Assembly: GCA_964646495.1 (NCBI GenBank)
Contig: CAZYEO010000018.1
Span: 1 to 25,375 of the forward strand
Reading direction: 5' to 3'
Source of the DNA: HGM05232 sp964646495
GTDB taxonomy: Bacteria > Bacteroidota > Bacteroidia > Bacteroidales > Muribaculaceae
Length of the DNA stretch: 25,375 nt
This document shows, one piece after another, positions 1 to 7,018 of the stretch (positions are counted from its first letter, which is position 1; the number at the start of each line of letters is the position of its first letter). The notes below the pieces were generated by a model that did not search any database, was not told the origin of the DNA, and was given only the letters and a program-made list of their open reading frames with translations. Both the position numbers and the translations under genes were made by a program.

Positions 1-61
1 GATTAGCTAAACTATATGCGTAGAAATATAGCCACCAACCGAATTTATCCGCTGATCCCAT
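1..61 (-). CDS. Possible 5' end of a membrane protein gene (partial)
   Basis: Reading leftward from an ATG at 61-59, the frame stays open for 20 codons to the window edge and begins MGSADKFGWWLYFYAYSLAN, rich in aromatic and hydrophobic residues as at the start of a membrane protein. The ATG lies about 25 bp beyond the U-tract of the tRNA-Lys terminator, which would leave little room for its own promoter. The stretch is too short to identify a family, and it could be a chance open frame. Confidence 0.2.
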   Translation of the reverse strand, partial: MGSADKFGWWLYFYAYSLAN

Positions 62-86
62 TTTACGGGCGACGGTGTATTTGGGC

Positions 87-113
87 AAAAAAAAAGGCGG
101 TCGATTGACCGCC
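87..113 (-). terminator. Intrinsic terminator of tRNA-Lys
   Basis: On the minus strand a perfect 7 bp GC-rich stem (96-102 with 107-113, loop GATT) is followed by nine consecutive U (A-run at 87-95 on the plus strand). It starts only 3 bp past the tRNA 3' end. Confidence 0.9.
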
Positions 114-116
114 TTG

Positions 117-189
117 TGATCCGCCTGGGGCTCGAACCCAGGACCCCAACATTAAAAGTGTTGTGCTCTACCAGCTGAGCTAGCGAATC
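117..189 (-). tRNA. tRNA-Lys (anticodon UUU)
   Basis: The 73-nt minus-strand sequence folds as a full cloverleaf. The acceptor stem GATTCGC pairs with GCGGATC with one G-U, the D stem is GCTC/GAGC, and the anticodon stem CAACA/TGTTG carries loop CTTTTAA (anticodon TTT at 154-156). The T stem is CTGGG/CCCAG with loop TTCGAGC, and A is the discriminator. The CCA end is not encoded. The gene is a single-tRNA unit between its own promoter and terminator. Confidence 0.97.
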
Positions 190-202
190 CTTAAAAGCGT
201 TG

Positions 203-233
203 CAAAGGTAAGACTTATTTTTGAATTTGCAAA
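203..233 (-). promoter_or_regulatory. Bacteroidetes-type promoter of tRNA-Lys
   Basis: On the minus strand TTTG (233-230) is followed after 19 nt by TACCTTTG (210-203). This matches the Bacteroidetes primary-sigma consensus TTTG-N19/20-TAnnTTTG. Transcription would start near 196, a few bases before the mature tRNA 5' end at 189. Confidence 0.85.
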
Positions 234-364
234 GCTTTCTGTACTTTTTTCTAAGAAATATTCTGTTTTTCCTCGTTTTTAAGGCTTTTTATGTGTTACA
301 ACGCCCTATTTAAGCGGATTCTTAGAGTTATTCGCATTGCTCAGGCATATCCGGGAATGTCGGA

Positions 365-610
365 TTATTCTTTTTCGTTGTAATCCTCCGGTGCCGATTT
401 CATTATTTTCTCTGCCATATCGAGGTCTTTCTCGTTCACCCACAAATCTACCGCACTTATTTCGGAGCTGATAGGGAGTACGCTTGACATTAACTCGTTT
501 GAAAGCATACATTGCACTCCATTGGTTTCGAGCACACCTTTTACGATGCTTGCATCTATGGGGTTTTCAAATGTTCTGAACACCACCAGATTGTCGTCGT
601 TTTCTTTCAT
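365..610 (-). CDS. DUF2007 family protein (putative signal-transducing protein)
   Basis: An 81-residue cytoplasmic protein with no signal peptide. Its sequence (VVFRTFENPIDASIVKGVLE near residues 9-28, then VDLWVNEKDLDMAEKIM near 54-70) fits the small DUF2007 fold, a ferredoxin-like domain. In this family the first half reads as 'attribute of an element that can be inherited by a partner' only by annotation tradition; the biochemical role is unknown. It is the last gene of the leftward FKBP-GNAT-DUF2007 group, 46 bp after the GNAT stop. No clear terminator is visible between it and the tRNA promoter; 234-364 otherwise holds nothing I can identify. Confidence 0.8.
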   Translation of the reverse strand: MKENDDNLVVFRTFENPIDASIVKGVLETNGVQCMLSNELMSSVLPISSEISAVDLWVNEKDLDMAEKIMKSAPEDYNEKE

Positions 611-656
611 AATAGTGAGTTTTTATCGGTTAATAATTCTGAGGTAAATATAGTGC

Positions 657-1346
657 TTAATTCTGATAAAGGTGCACCCAACTCTCTTTTTCGTCCAATT
701 TGTATTCTTTAAATATCTCTTGGGGGGATTTCGTGCTGTGATTTTGGCGGAGTGGGATGTGTACCACAGTTCCCTGTTTTATAATATATGTGCCGGTGTT
801 TGCTTCAATAATATGGTCTACGCAATCAATTTGGCACACTGTATCACCATTGGCACTGGCATATAGGCTCAAATATCTATACATATCAACAATGCGTATC
901 AATCCGCTTCCCACATAGGGTGGTTCGGGTGCGAAGTCCATATTGTCGGTGGTAGAAAATATAAACGGAGCATCTATCGACACGAAGTCAAAGTTTCGGC
1001 AATACCATCCATGCAAATCATCACTTGCCGGATAGCATGCACAAACCAAATCGCCACGCTCGTAGCACGCTTCAAGTAACTTTCCGATCAATACATGAGC
1101 ATGTCGCCTTCCCCGAAATTCGGGTAGCACTGCCAGAGCAAACATATACCCCACTTCTCCATGCTTGCAGGTGAAGCGAGGAAAGTTTACCATTCCCACA
1201 TCGATACCATCGGGCAACCGTTCGACAAAAAAATTCCCCGGCTGGCAATAATGATCGATATAATATTCGATATAGCTATCATCATCGCCAAACACCTCGC
1301 TCCATATTCTGGTTATGGTTTTTCGGTCGTTTTGGTCTACCCTCAT
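657..1346 (-). CDS. GNAT-family N-acetyltransferase (Eis-like layout)
   Basis: A 229-residue protein expected to transfer an acetyl group from acetyl-CoA to an amine of unknown identity. The GNAT core occupies roughly residues 1-130. The acetyl-CoA pyrophosphate loop is visible as RGRRHA (78-83) after a beta strand and the expected VLPEF turn, followed by the helix HVLIGKLLEAC. The C-terminal part (about 145-229, beginning GSGLIRIVDMYRYL) resembles the SCP2-like tail of Eis-type acetyltransferases, but it is short and this is tentative. The gene sits 14 bp after the FKBP stop, so the two are very probably co-transcribed. There is no signal peptide, so it should be cytoplasmic. Confidence 0.8.
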   Translation of the reverse strand: MRVDQNDRKTITRIWSEVFGDDDSYIEYYIDHYCQPGNFFVERLPDGIDVGMVNFPRFTCKHGEVGYMFALAVLPEFRGRRHAHVLIGKLLEACYERGDLVCACYPASDDLHGWYCRNFDFVSIDAPFIFSTTDNMDFAPEPPYVGSGLIRIVDMYRYLSLYASANGDTVCQIDCVDHIIEANTGTYIIKQGTVVHIPLRQNHSTKSPQEIFKEYKLDEKESWVHLYQN

Positions 1347-1360
1347 GCTATTTTATGGTT

Positions 1361-1762
1361 TTATTGAATATCTACAAGCTCAATCTCAAAAATAAGAGTG
1401 GAATTGCCGGGTATGTCATCGACAGCGCGTGTGCCATATCCATGTTCGGCAGGGATATATATTTTCCATTTATCCCCTTTGTGCATTTGTTGCAGGGCAA
1501 TTTGCCATCCCGGCACAAGATCGCGCAATCTGAATGCCGTAGGGCAAGGATCTTCATGCGAACTATCAAATTGATGTCCGTTAGTAAGCTCCCCTTTATA
1601 ATTCACCACTACCACACTGCTGAGCGATGGGCACAATGTACCTTCACCCTCGTTTATTACTTCGTAGAATACACCTTCAGGCAGTCTCGTCACTCCGGGT
1701 TTGCGTGCAATATCACGCAGGAATTGCGAGTTTGCCATGCGATATTCTTTCTTACTTCCCAT
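1361..1762 (-). CDS. FKBP-type peptidyl-prolyl cis-trans isomerase
   Basis: A 133-residue single-domain FKBP that should catalyse cis-trans isomerisation at X-Pro bonds as a folding helper. Diagnostic positions are VNYKGEL (53-59), F65-D66, VPGWQIAL (83-90, the conserved V-P-G-W active-site segment), IPAEHGYG (103-110), IPGNSTLIFEIEL (117-129). I start at the ATG at 1762 (MGSKKEY). The frame stays open to 1798 (MDFLYTKQ), but the upstream bases are AT-rich and look like leader. Many Bacteroidetes FKBPs are lipoproteins; this one has no signal or lipobox, so it is probably cytoplasmic. It is the first gene of the group with GNAT and DUF2007. A weak AATATTTG box (plus 1796-1803) could be its -7 element. 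Confidence 0.9.
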   Translation of the reverse strand: MGSKKEYRMANSQFLRDIARKPGVTRLPEGVFYEVINEGEGTLCPSLSSVVVVNYKGELTNGHQFDSSHEDPCPTAFRLRDLVPGWQIALQQMHKGDKWKIYIPAEHGYGTRAVDDIPGNSTLIFEIELVDIQ

Positions 1763-1911
1763 ATCGTATAAAAATTGTTTTGTATATAAAAAATCCAAAT
1801 ATTCTGCAAGATATTACTTTTCTTTGATATAACGAGATATACAGAGTAATGTTTTCATCAAAAAGCATGATAAACGTACCTTTTTCTCGATAAAAAGCAG
1901 CCTTTCCCCTC

Positions 1912-1919
1912 TAACTTTG
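1912..1919 (+). promoter_or_regulatory. -7 box of a Bacteroidetes promoter before the portal gene
   Basis: TAACTTTG matches TAnnTTTG exactly. A T-rich stretch at 1881-1885 could serve as a poor -33 element, though the spacing is longer than usual. A start near 1925 would give a leader of about 25 nt to the ATG at 1950, and it makes the TTG at 1917 an unlikely start codon because that TTG lies inside the promoter box. Confidence 0.55.
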
Positions 1920-1949
1920 CCCACAAAAAAATCATTTATAATATCAATC

Positions 1950-3416
1950 ATGAAACATACACAATCCAATAGTATTCCCGATTTTGACAGGGATGAAAAG
2001 AGTATGCCAATTCTTCAAGCGGCTTTCTCGGCATGGAACAATTGCCATAATCTACGCAAAGCAAGAACACGCAACAAAAATTTCACATACGGCAAGCAGT
2101 GGAATGACCCTGTGAAAACACGCGACGGCCGCACTATCACCGAAAGTCGCATGCTTGAAGAAACCGGGCGCGAACCGATGACCAATAATCTGATACGTCA
2201 ATTGGTGAAAAGTGTGGTAGGACGTTTCCGCAACTCCATCAAAGAGGAGCCCCCCTCAAAAATAGATTCTATAAAAAATGCCAACTTGCTCGACGAACTC
2301 GACAGTCGTGGGTTGGAAGAATTTCTAATATCGGGATGTTGTGTGCAGAAAGTGGGATTTAAGAGGAGGCTGAATAAATGTGAGATAGGTGTTGAAAATA
2401 TAAACATCAATCATTTTTTCATCAATTCTATTCAGGATACTCGCGGATGGGATTGCGAGATAATAGGTGAGCTGCACGACATGAGCATCTCGGAAATGAT
2501 AATGCGCCTATCAGGAGGCAATCGAGAACGCGCGGCATGGCTACGCAAAATATATTCCGAAGAAGCGTTATACGCCCACGATGGAAGCAATAGCTCTATA
2601 TCATTGGGTAATGGGTCGGGGGAATTTACGAAAGCCGCCGGAGGAAAATGCCGAGTAATAGAAGTATGGACTCTTGAGAGTGAGGAATCTATTTTGTGTC
2701 ATGATCACAAAAGTGGGGAATGTTACCGTGCTTGCTGTAGTGATCTATCACTTATCGAAGCTACAAATCAGGAAAGAGAATCAGAGGGCACACAACCAAT
2801 CGATACCGTGTGGGACATCACACAAGTGTGGCGATGCAGTTGGCTATCGCCACAAGGGGACTTGCTTGCCCACTACGATTCTCCATTCCCTCACAAATCA
2901 CATCCGTATGTTTTCAAGCTATATCCGCTCACAGATGGCGAAATACACGGATTTGTAGAGGATGTAATCGATCAACAGAAATACATCAACCGGCTCATCA
3001 CATTGGTAGACCACGTGATGAATGTGAGCGCAAAAGGGGTGCTGATGTTTCCTGCTGATTCGTTACCCGAAAACCACACATGGGAGGATATTAAAAAAAT
3101 ATGGTCAAGCCCCTACGGAGTGTTGCCATATGAACCGGGGCGCGGAGGTGTTCCGCATCAAATATCGGCTAACGCCACCAATATAGGGGCGTATGAATTA
3201 CTGTCGCTTGAAATGAAACTTTTTGAAGAAATATCTGGGGTTACCGGAGCATTGCAAGGGAAAACTCCCGGAGCTACAACAGGCGCACTTCTTTATGAGC
3301 ATCAAGCCCAAAATGCAGCCATTGCACTCACCGACATCTTCGATACATTCACAACTTTTCGCCATCAACGCGACAGAATGATCGAGGATATTATCAGCGC
3401 TTCCTCGGTGGATTGA
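1950..3416 (+). CDS. Orphan phage portal protein, C-terminally truncated
   Basis: A 488-residue protein resembling the portal of tailed phages of the P22/podovirus type, the dodecameric ring through which DNA enters the capsid. Visible features are an N-terminal region with NNLIRQLVKSVVGRFR (near residues 80-95), a segment on virion geometry (GVENININHFFINSIQDTRG) and RVIEVW. These are followed by the most conserved block, GFVEDVIDQQKYINRLITLV then MNVSAKGVLMFPADSL, and EEISGVTGALQGKTPGATTG. The frame ends soon after the long helix IALTDIFDTFTTFRHQRDRM, where related portals normally continue for many more residues. The last six residues (SASSVD) are encoded antisense to the 3' end of the convergent TPR gene. 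No terminase, capsid or tail genes are adjacent. The frame is intact over 488 codons. Start ATG 1950 chosen over TTG 1917. The family call is firm, the subtype less so. Confidence 0.82.
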   Translation: MKHTQSNSIPDFDRDEKSMPILQAAFSAWNNCHNLRKARTRNKNFTYGKQWNDPVKTRDGRTITESRMLEETGREPMTNNLIRQLVKSVVGRFRNSIKEEPPSKIDSIKNANLLDELDSRGLEEFLISGCCVQKVGFKRRLNKCEIGVENININHFFINSIQDTRGWDCEIIGELHDMSISEMIMRLSGGNRERAAWLRKIYSEEALYAHDGSNSSISLGNGSGEFTKAAGGKCRVIEVWTLESEESILCHDHKSGECYRACCSDLSLIEATNQERESEGTQPIDTVWDITQVWRCSWLSPQGDLLAHYDSPFPHKSHPYVFKLYPLTDGEIHGFVEDVIDQQKYINRLITLVDHVMNVSAKGVLMFPADSLPENHTWEDIKKIWSSPYGVLPYEPGRGGVPHQISANATNIGAYELLSLEMKLFEEISGVTGALQGKTPGATTGALLYEHQAQNAAIALTDIFDTFTTFRHQRDRMIEDIISASSVD

Positions 3417-4236
3417 TAATCATGCTTAGCTTGTTATCAATCGATTGCAGGTACGGAGTATCAAATATCTTTCTTGCTCTCGTGAAATATGATTGCGCAC
3501 TTTTTATATCTGCCATCACATTGGGGCACTTGTCTTGAATCTCAACAACTATGGGTTGTATCGTCTGCTTATTTATTGAATTAATATCAATTTTTTGTGA
3601 TTTCAGTTCCTCATTCACCCTATAAAAATAGTAATTGCCCATAGCCAAGAGTGCATCTCTATTTTGGGGGTCAATTTGAATAATACGATCAGTAGTGAGT
3701 CTAAAATATTCAAAATTGCCCATCATCATATAAGCATTTGCCACATCGCTGAGATACTCAATATTATTAGGCGTTGTGGCGAGTAATATATTTGCCACCT
3801 CGATAGTGCCGGCATAATCGCCCCTGAATGTATAATAGTTTAGCAAATGAGTATTGATATTGCGAGCCAACCAAGGCTGCTCCGACTTCACAAGATTAAG
3901 AAAATCGACATACAGCTCAGGTTTCACAAGAGAAATCGAAATATCACGTACTCCATTAAACACACTATCCAACGGAATTCCCATATTCTCAGTTTTGAGC
4001 ATCAACTCCATTTGTTGATCCTTCTTATCGAGGATTCCTGCTACTACTATTGCGTGGTTGAAAGTATTTACAATGGGCTTATCACTAAGCATAAGATCAT
4101 ACATGGCAAGAGCACTCCCCCACTCTTGGTGCTGAAAAAACCGCTGAGCTTTCCCCTCTATCGACGTATATGAGCTTACAGCCATAAGAGGGAGAGTCAT
4201 AAAAAATAATAGTATGGAATAAAAAAGTTTATTCAT
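3394..4236 (-). CDS. Secreted tetratricopeptide-repeat protein
   Basis: A 280-residue protein starting at the ATG at 4236 (MNKLFYSILLFFMTLPLMAV). This gives a clean signal peptide; the 21 codons upstream to 4299 read as leader. After cleavage near residue 20 it should enter the periplasm or outer envelope; no lipobox cysteine is present. The mature part is helical with TPR-like units: EWGSALAMYDLMLSDKP, GDYAGTIEVANILLATTPNN, GNFEYFRLTTDRIIQIDPQNRDALLAMGNYY. The C-terminal third contains a probable last helix pair (AQSYFTRARKIF). TPRs mediate protein contacts; partners are unknown. The gene is transcribed alone. Its last 23 bp overlap the 3' end of the portal gene on the other strand. Confidence 0.75.
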   Translation of the reverse strand: MNKLFYSILLFFMTLPLMAVSSYTSIEGKAQRFFQHQEWGSALAMYDLMLSDKPIVNTFNHAIVVAGILDKKDQQMELMLKTENMGIPLDSVFNGVRDISISLVKPELYVDFLNLVKSEQPWLARNINTHLLNYYTFRGDYAGTIEVANILLATTPNNIEYLSDVANAYMMMGNFEYFRLTTDRIIQIDPQNRDALLAMGNYYFYRVNEELKSQKIDINSINKQTIQPIVVEIQDKCPNVMADIKSAQSYFTRARKIFDTPYLQSIDNKLSMIINPPRKR

Positions 4237-4324
4237 CAGCAAGAAATTTAGTGGTAAAGATATATAACTTGATTGAAAAATCAACACTTCAATCAGCACT
4301 TTAGATTATAATTATTCTGTTTTT

Positions 4325-4356
4325 TTTGGTTACAATCAACTAAAGCCCTAAATTTG
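4325..4356 (+). promoter_or_regulatory. Promoter of pyrH-frr
   Basis: TTTG (4325-4328), 20 nt spacer, TAAATTTG (4349-4356), a full match to the Bacteroidetes consensus. A start near 4363 leaves a short leader of about 16 nt before the pyrH ATG at 4379, which has no clear Shine-Dalgarno sequence. Confidence 0.85.
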
Positions 4357-4378
4357 TAAAAGAGAAAACATCAATAAA

Positions 4379-5089
4379 ATGAGAACCAAATACAAAAGAA
4401 TACTTCTAAAGCTCAGCGGTGAATCACTCATGGGCTCTCAAGGTTATGGCATCGACAGCAAACGCCTTGCAGAATATGCATCTCAAATCAAGGATATTGC
4501 CGACGATGGCGTTCAAGTATCCATAGTTATCGGAGGAGGAAACATATTCCGTGGATTATCAGGATCGAGCAAAGGAGTAGACCGTGTGAAAGGTGACCAG
4601 ATGGGTATGCTTGCTACGGTTATCAATTCATTAGCCCTATCTTCGGCATTGGAAGGGGTAGGACAGCCGGCACAGGTATTCACAGCGATTGCCATGCACC
4701 CAATAGGTGAGCATTATAGCAAATGGCGTGCTATTGAAGCGATGAACAAAGGTAAAATAGCCATCCTATCATGTGGCACAGGAAATCCATTCTTTACCAC
4801 CGACACCGGCTCTGCCCTTCGTGGTATTGAAATCGGTGCAGATGTGATGCTAAAAGGAACTCGCGTAGATGGCATATACACTGCCGACCCCGAAAAAGAC
4901 CCTACAGCCACCAAATTTAATGAAATTACATACGATGAGATATATTCTCGCGGACTTAAAGTAATGGATCTCACAGCCACTACAATGTGCAAGGAAAATA
5001 AACTACCCATCATAGTATTCGACATGGATACGGTAGGGAATCTTAAAAAAGTACTTGACGGAGAGCAAATTGGCACTCTTGTTTACTAA
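4379..5089 (+). CDS. pyrH: UMP kinase
   Basis: A 236-residue uridylate kinase that phosphorylates UMP to UDP with ATP, the first step from UMP to all pyrimidine nucleotides; the bacterial enzyme is a hexamer of the amino acid kinase fold. Visible motifs are KLSGESLMG (11-19, phosphate loop), GGGNIFRG (52-59), the UMP-binding stretch CGTGNPFFTTDTGSALRGIE, LKGTRVDGIYTADPEKDP and the Mg/ATP region FDMDTVGNL near the C-terminus. Length and motifs are typical. It is followed 32 bp later by frr, the usual pyrH-frr pair that links nucleotide supply with translation, and both should share the promoter at 4325-4356. Confidence 0.98.
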   Translation: MRTKYKRILLKLSGESLMGSQGYGIDSKRLAEYASQIKDIADDGVQVSIVIGGGNIFRGLSGSSKGVDRVKGDQMGMLATVINSLALSSALEGVGQPAQVFTAIAMHPIGEHYSKWRAIEAMNKGKIAILSCGTGNPFFTTDTGSALRGIEIGADVMLKGTRVDGIYTADPEKDPTATKFNEITYDEIYSRGLKVMDLTATTMCKENKLPIIVFDMDTVGNLKKVLDGEQIGTLVY

Positions 5090-5121
5090 TTTGTAAAAAA
5101 CCAATATAACAAATCATTTAT

Positions 5122-5682
5122 ATGAACGACGTAAATCATTACATCAAGCCTGCTGAAGAGAAAATGGAGCTTTCTGTTGCTTTTCTCGACGAAACTCTGG
5201 CACATATCCGTGCAGGAAAAGCTAATCCTAAGATTATCGACGGTATTAAAGTCGAATATTACGGTAGTGCTGTTCCATTGTCAAATGTTGCCAATATTTC
5301 GGTTCCGGATGCGCGCACTATTGTAATCACCCCTTGGGAAAAACCGATGTTCAAGGAGATTGAAAAAGCCATTATCAATTCCGAACTTGGTATCATGCCC
5401 GAAAACAATGGTGAAATAATACGCCTCTCAATTCCACCTCTCACCGAAGAACGCCGTAAAAATCTCGTTAAGCAATCGAAAGCTGAAGCAGAACAGGCTA
5501 AAATTTCGGTAAGAAACGCACGACGCGATGCCATTGACGGACTTAAAAAAGCTGTGAAAGATGGTATGTCGGAAGATGTGGAGAAAGATGCAGAAGCTAA
5601 AATGCAAAAGATACACGACCAATTTATGAAAAAAATTGACGACCTATTTGCTGCAAAGGAGAAGGAGATTCTCACAGTTTAA
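5122..5682 (+). CDS. frr: Ribosome recycling factor
   Basis: A 186-residue RRF, which with EF-G splits the post-termination ribosome so that subunits can be reused. The sequence covers the whole family: an N-terminal helix (AEEKMELSVAFLDETLAHIRAGKANPKI), the small beta domain (VEYYGSAVPLSNVANISVPDARTIVITPWEK, with IPPLTEERRK in the second hinge) and the long three-helix bundle (VRNARRDAIDGLKKAVKDGM to the C-terminus). The conserved arginine R in IRAGKANP and the RNARRDA segment are intact. It is the second gene of the pyrH operon; the 112 bp after it hold a large hairpin. Confidence 0.98.
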   Translation: MNDVNHYIKPAEEKMELSVAFLDETLAHIRAGKANPKIIDGIKVEYYGSAVPLSNVANISVPDARTIVITPWEKPMFKEIEKAIINSELGIMPENNGEIIRLSIPPLTEERRKNLVKQSKAEAEQAKISVRNARRDAIDGLKKAVKDGMSEDVEKDAEAKMQKIHDQFMKKIDDLFAAKEKEILTV

Positions 5683-5716
5683 CACTTGATCGAGATATTC
5701 TACACAATAAAAAAAT

Positions 5717-5759
5717 CATCCTTATAACGCTCAACTACCTTAACAGCGTTATAAGGATG
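5717..5759. other. 15-bp perfect inverted repeat after frr
   Basis: Arms at 5717-5731 and 5745-5759 are perfectly complementary with a 13-nt loop. On the plus strand the 3' side runs into TATTGCTC, not a U-run, so as a terminator of frr it is atypical. An A-tract at 5709-5715 would give a U-run on the minus strand, as for a leftward terminator, but no leftward gene lies to its right. It may stabilise the frr mRNA 3' end or act in the leader of the next gene. Confidence 0.6.
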
Positions 5760-5794
5760 TATTGCTCAACCACATACGCACACTCATAAATATT

Positions 5795-6844
5795 ATGAAA
5801 TTTCAATCGGATAAATGCTTAATACAGCAAAACCAGACTATATTGGAAGCTCTGCGCCAACTTAATGAATTGTCGGGGCGAGCCGATACTTTATTTGTAA
5901 CGGATGCTGCCGGCAAGGTGATTGGCTCTCTTACTGATGGCGACATTCGCAGAAGTCTTATAAGCGGTCATGAACTCAATCAATCGATCGAACAAGTGAT
6001 GCATAGAGATTTTGTGGCATTAAAGGGCGATAAAGTGAGTGTAACGGATGTACGCGAGTTGCGTCGCAACCAAATATCTCTCGTACCTCATCTAAACGAT
6101 GACGGCACATTAAAACGCATCTATGACTTCAGAGAATTTCATTCTCTTTTGCCAATTGATGCTGTGCTGATGGCTGGTGGAAAAGGTGAAAGATTGCGTC
6201 CACTCACAAACGACACACCAAAACCATTATTGAAAATAGGCGAAAAATGTATTATTGACTACAATGTAGACCAATTAACTCGAAACGGAGTAACAAACAT
6301 CTCGGTAACAACCAATTATCTACACCAACAAATCGAAGAACATTTCATCAAACAAGGAAACAAGGTGAAATGCGTACTCGAACCACGACGATTGGGTACT
6401 ATCGGCTCACTAACCCTAATCGACCATTTTGACCACGATACAATTTTGGTAATGAATTCCGATCTTCTCACATCTATCAACTACGAAGATTTCTACCTCA
6501 ATCATATTGAATCAGGCTCAGATATGAGCGTGGCAGTAGTACCATATATGGTTTCTGTTCCCTATGCAATATTTCGCACAGAAGGAAATACAATATTAGG
6601 GCTTGAAGAGAAGCCTACCTACAATTATTACGCAAATGCCGGTATATATTTAATCGAACGCCGACATCTTCAGATTATTCCAAAAGATGAATATTTCGAT
6701 GCTACCGATTTAATCGAACGACTTATTGCCGAGGGGAAACAAATTACTCATTTCCCTATCAATGGCACTTGGATAGATATAGGATCGCCCGATGATTTCA
6801 GACACGCTCAAGACCTTATGAAACATCGTTCGCAACACTTCTAA
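5795..6844 (+). CDS. CBS-domain nucleotidyltransferase (sugar-1-phosphate type)
   Basis: A 349-residue protein with two parts. Residues about 5-118 form a CBS-pair (LFVTDAAGKVIGSLTDGDIRR, then VMHRDFVALKGDKVSV), a module that usually binds adenosine nucleotides as a regulator. Residues 121-345 are a nucleotidyltransferase of the sugar-1-phosphate pyrophosphorylase fold: DAVLMAGGKGERLRPLTND (122-140) and TPKPLLKIG (141-149). MNSDLL carries the metal-binding aspartate, and LGTIGSL, GLEEKP, NAGIYLI and WIDIGSPDDF follow. It should make an NDP-sugar for surface polysaccharide; the sugar cannot be read from the sequence. Start ATG 5795; a TTG at 5762 is in frame but sits directly after the hairpin. 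There are no glycan genes adjacent, so it is not part of an obvious capsule locus. Confidence 0.85.
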   Translation: MKFQSDKCLIQQNQTILEALRQLNELSGRADTLFVTDAAGKVIGSLTDGDIRRSLISGHELNQSIEQVMHRDFVALKGDKVSVTDVRELRRNQISLVPHLNDDGTLKRIYDFREFHSLLPIDAVLMAGGKGERLRPLTNDTPKPLLKIGEKCIIDYNVDQLTRNGVTNISVTTNYLHQQIEEHFIKQGNKVKCVLEPRRLGTIGSLTLIDHFDHDTILVMNSDLLTSINYEDFYLNHIESGSDMSVAVVPYMVSVPYAIFRTEGNTILGLEEKPTYNYYANAGIYLIERRHLQIIPKDEYFDATDLIERLIAEGKQITHFPINGTWIDIGSPDDFRHAQDLMKHRSQHF

Positions 6845-6875
6845 CACCGTCTTTACTGTTTTATCTTGCGTTGCC

Positions 6876-6896
6876 TATCACATTTTGAATGTGATA
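6876..6896. other. 9-bp inverted repeat between genes
   Basis: TATCACATT and AATGTGATA (6876-6884, 6888-6896) with a TTG loop, 32 bp after the nucleotidyltransferase stop and 43 bp before the next promoter. There is no U-run, so it is a weak terminator at best; an operator for the gene at 7019 is the alternative. Confidence 0.4.
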
Positions 6897-6938
6897 AGTC
6901 ACACTTAGCAAAATCAAAGTAAAAAACAAGTTTTTCAC

Positions 6939-6969
6939 TTTGTAGGTTCGCTCTTTTACTTTATCTTTG
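6939..6969 (+). promoter_or_regulatory. Promoter of the T9SS-exported glycosidase gene
   Basis: TTTG (6939-6942), 19 nt, TATCTTTG (6962-6969), an exact consensus match. The predicted start near 6976 gives a leader of about 43 nt rich in A and T before the ATG at 7019. Confidence 0.85.
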
Positions 6970-7018
6970 AGCTACATTTTTTTTACAAATACACTTTTTA
7001 GAACTTAAATCATCCATT

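Noticed and set aside
1917..1949. TTG start adding 11 residues to the portal protein
   Set aside because: The TTG lies inside the TAACTTTG promoter box, so it is unlikely to be in the transcript; ATG 1950 fits.
6649..6720. Repeated 12-mer TTTAATCGAACG at 6649 and 6709
   Set aside because: Both copies encode the same L-I-E-R residues inside a conserved coding region; chance codon similarity explains it.
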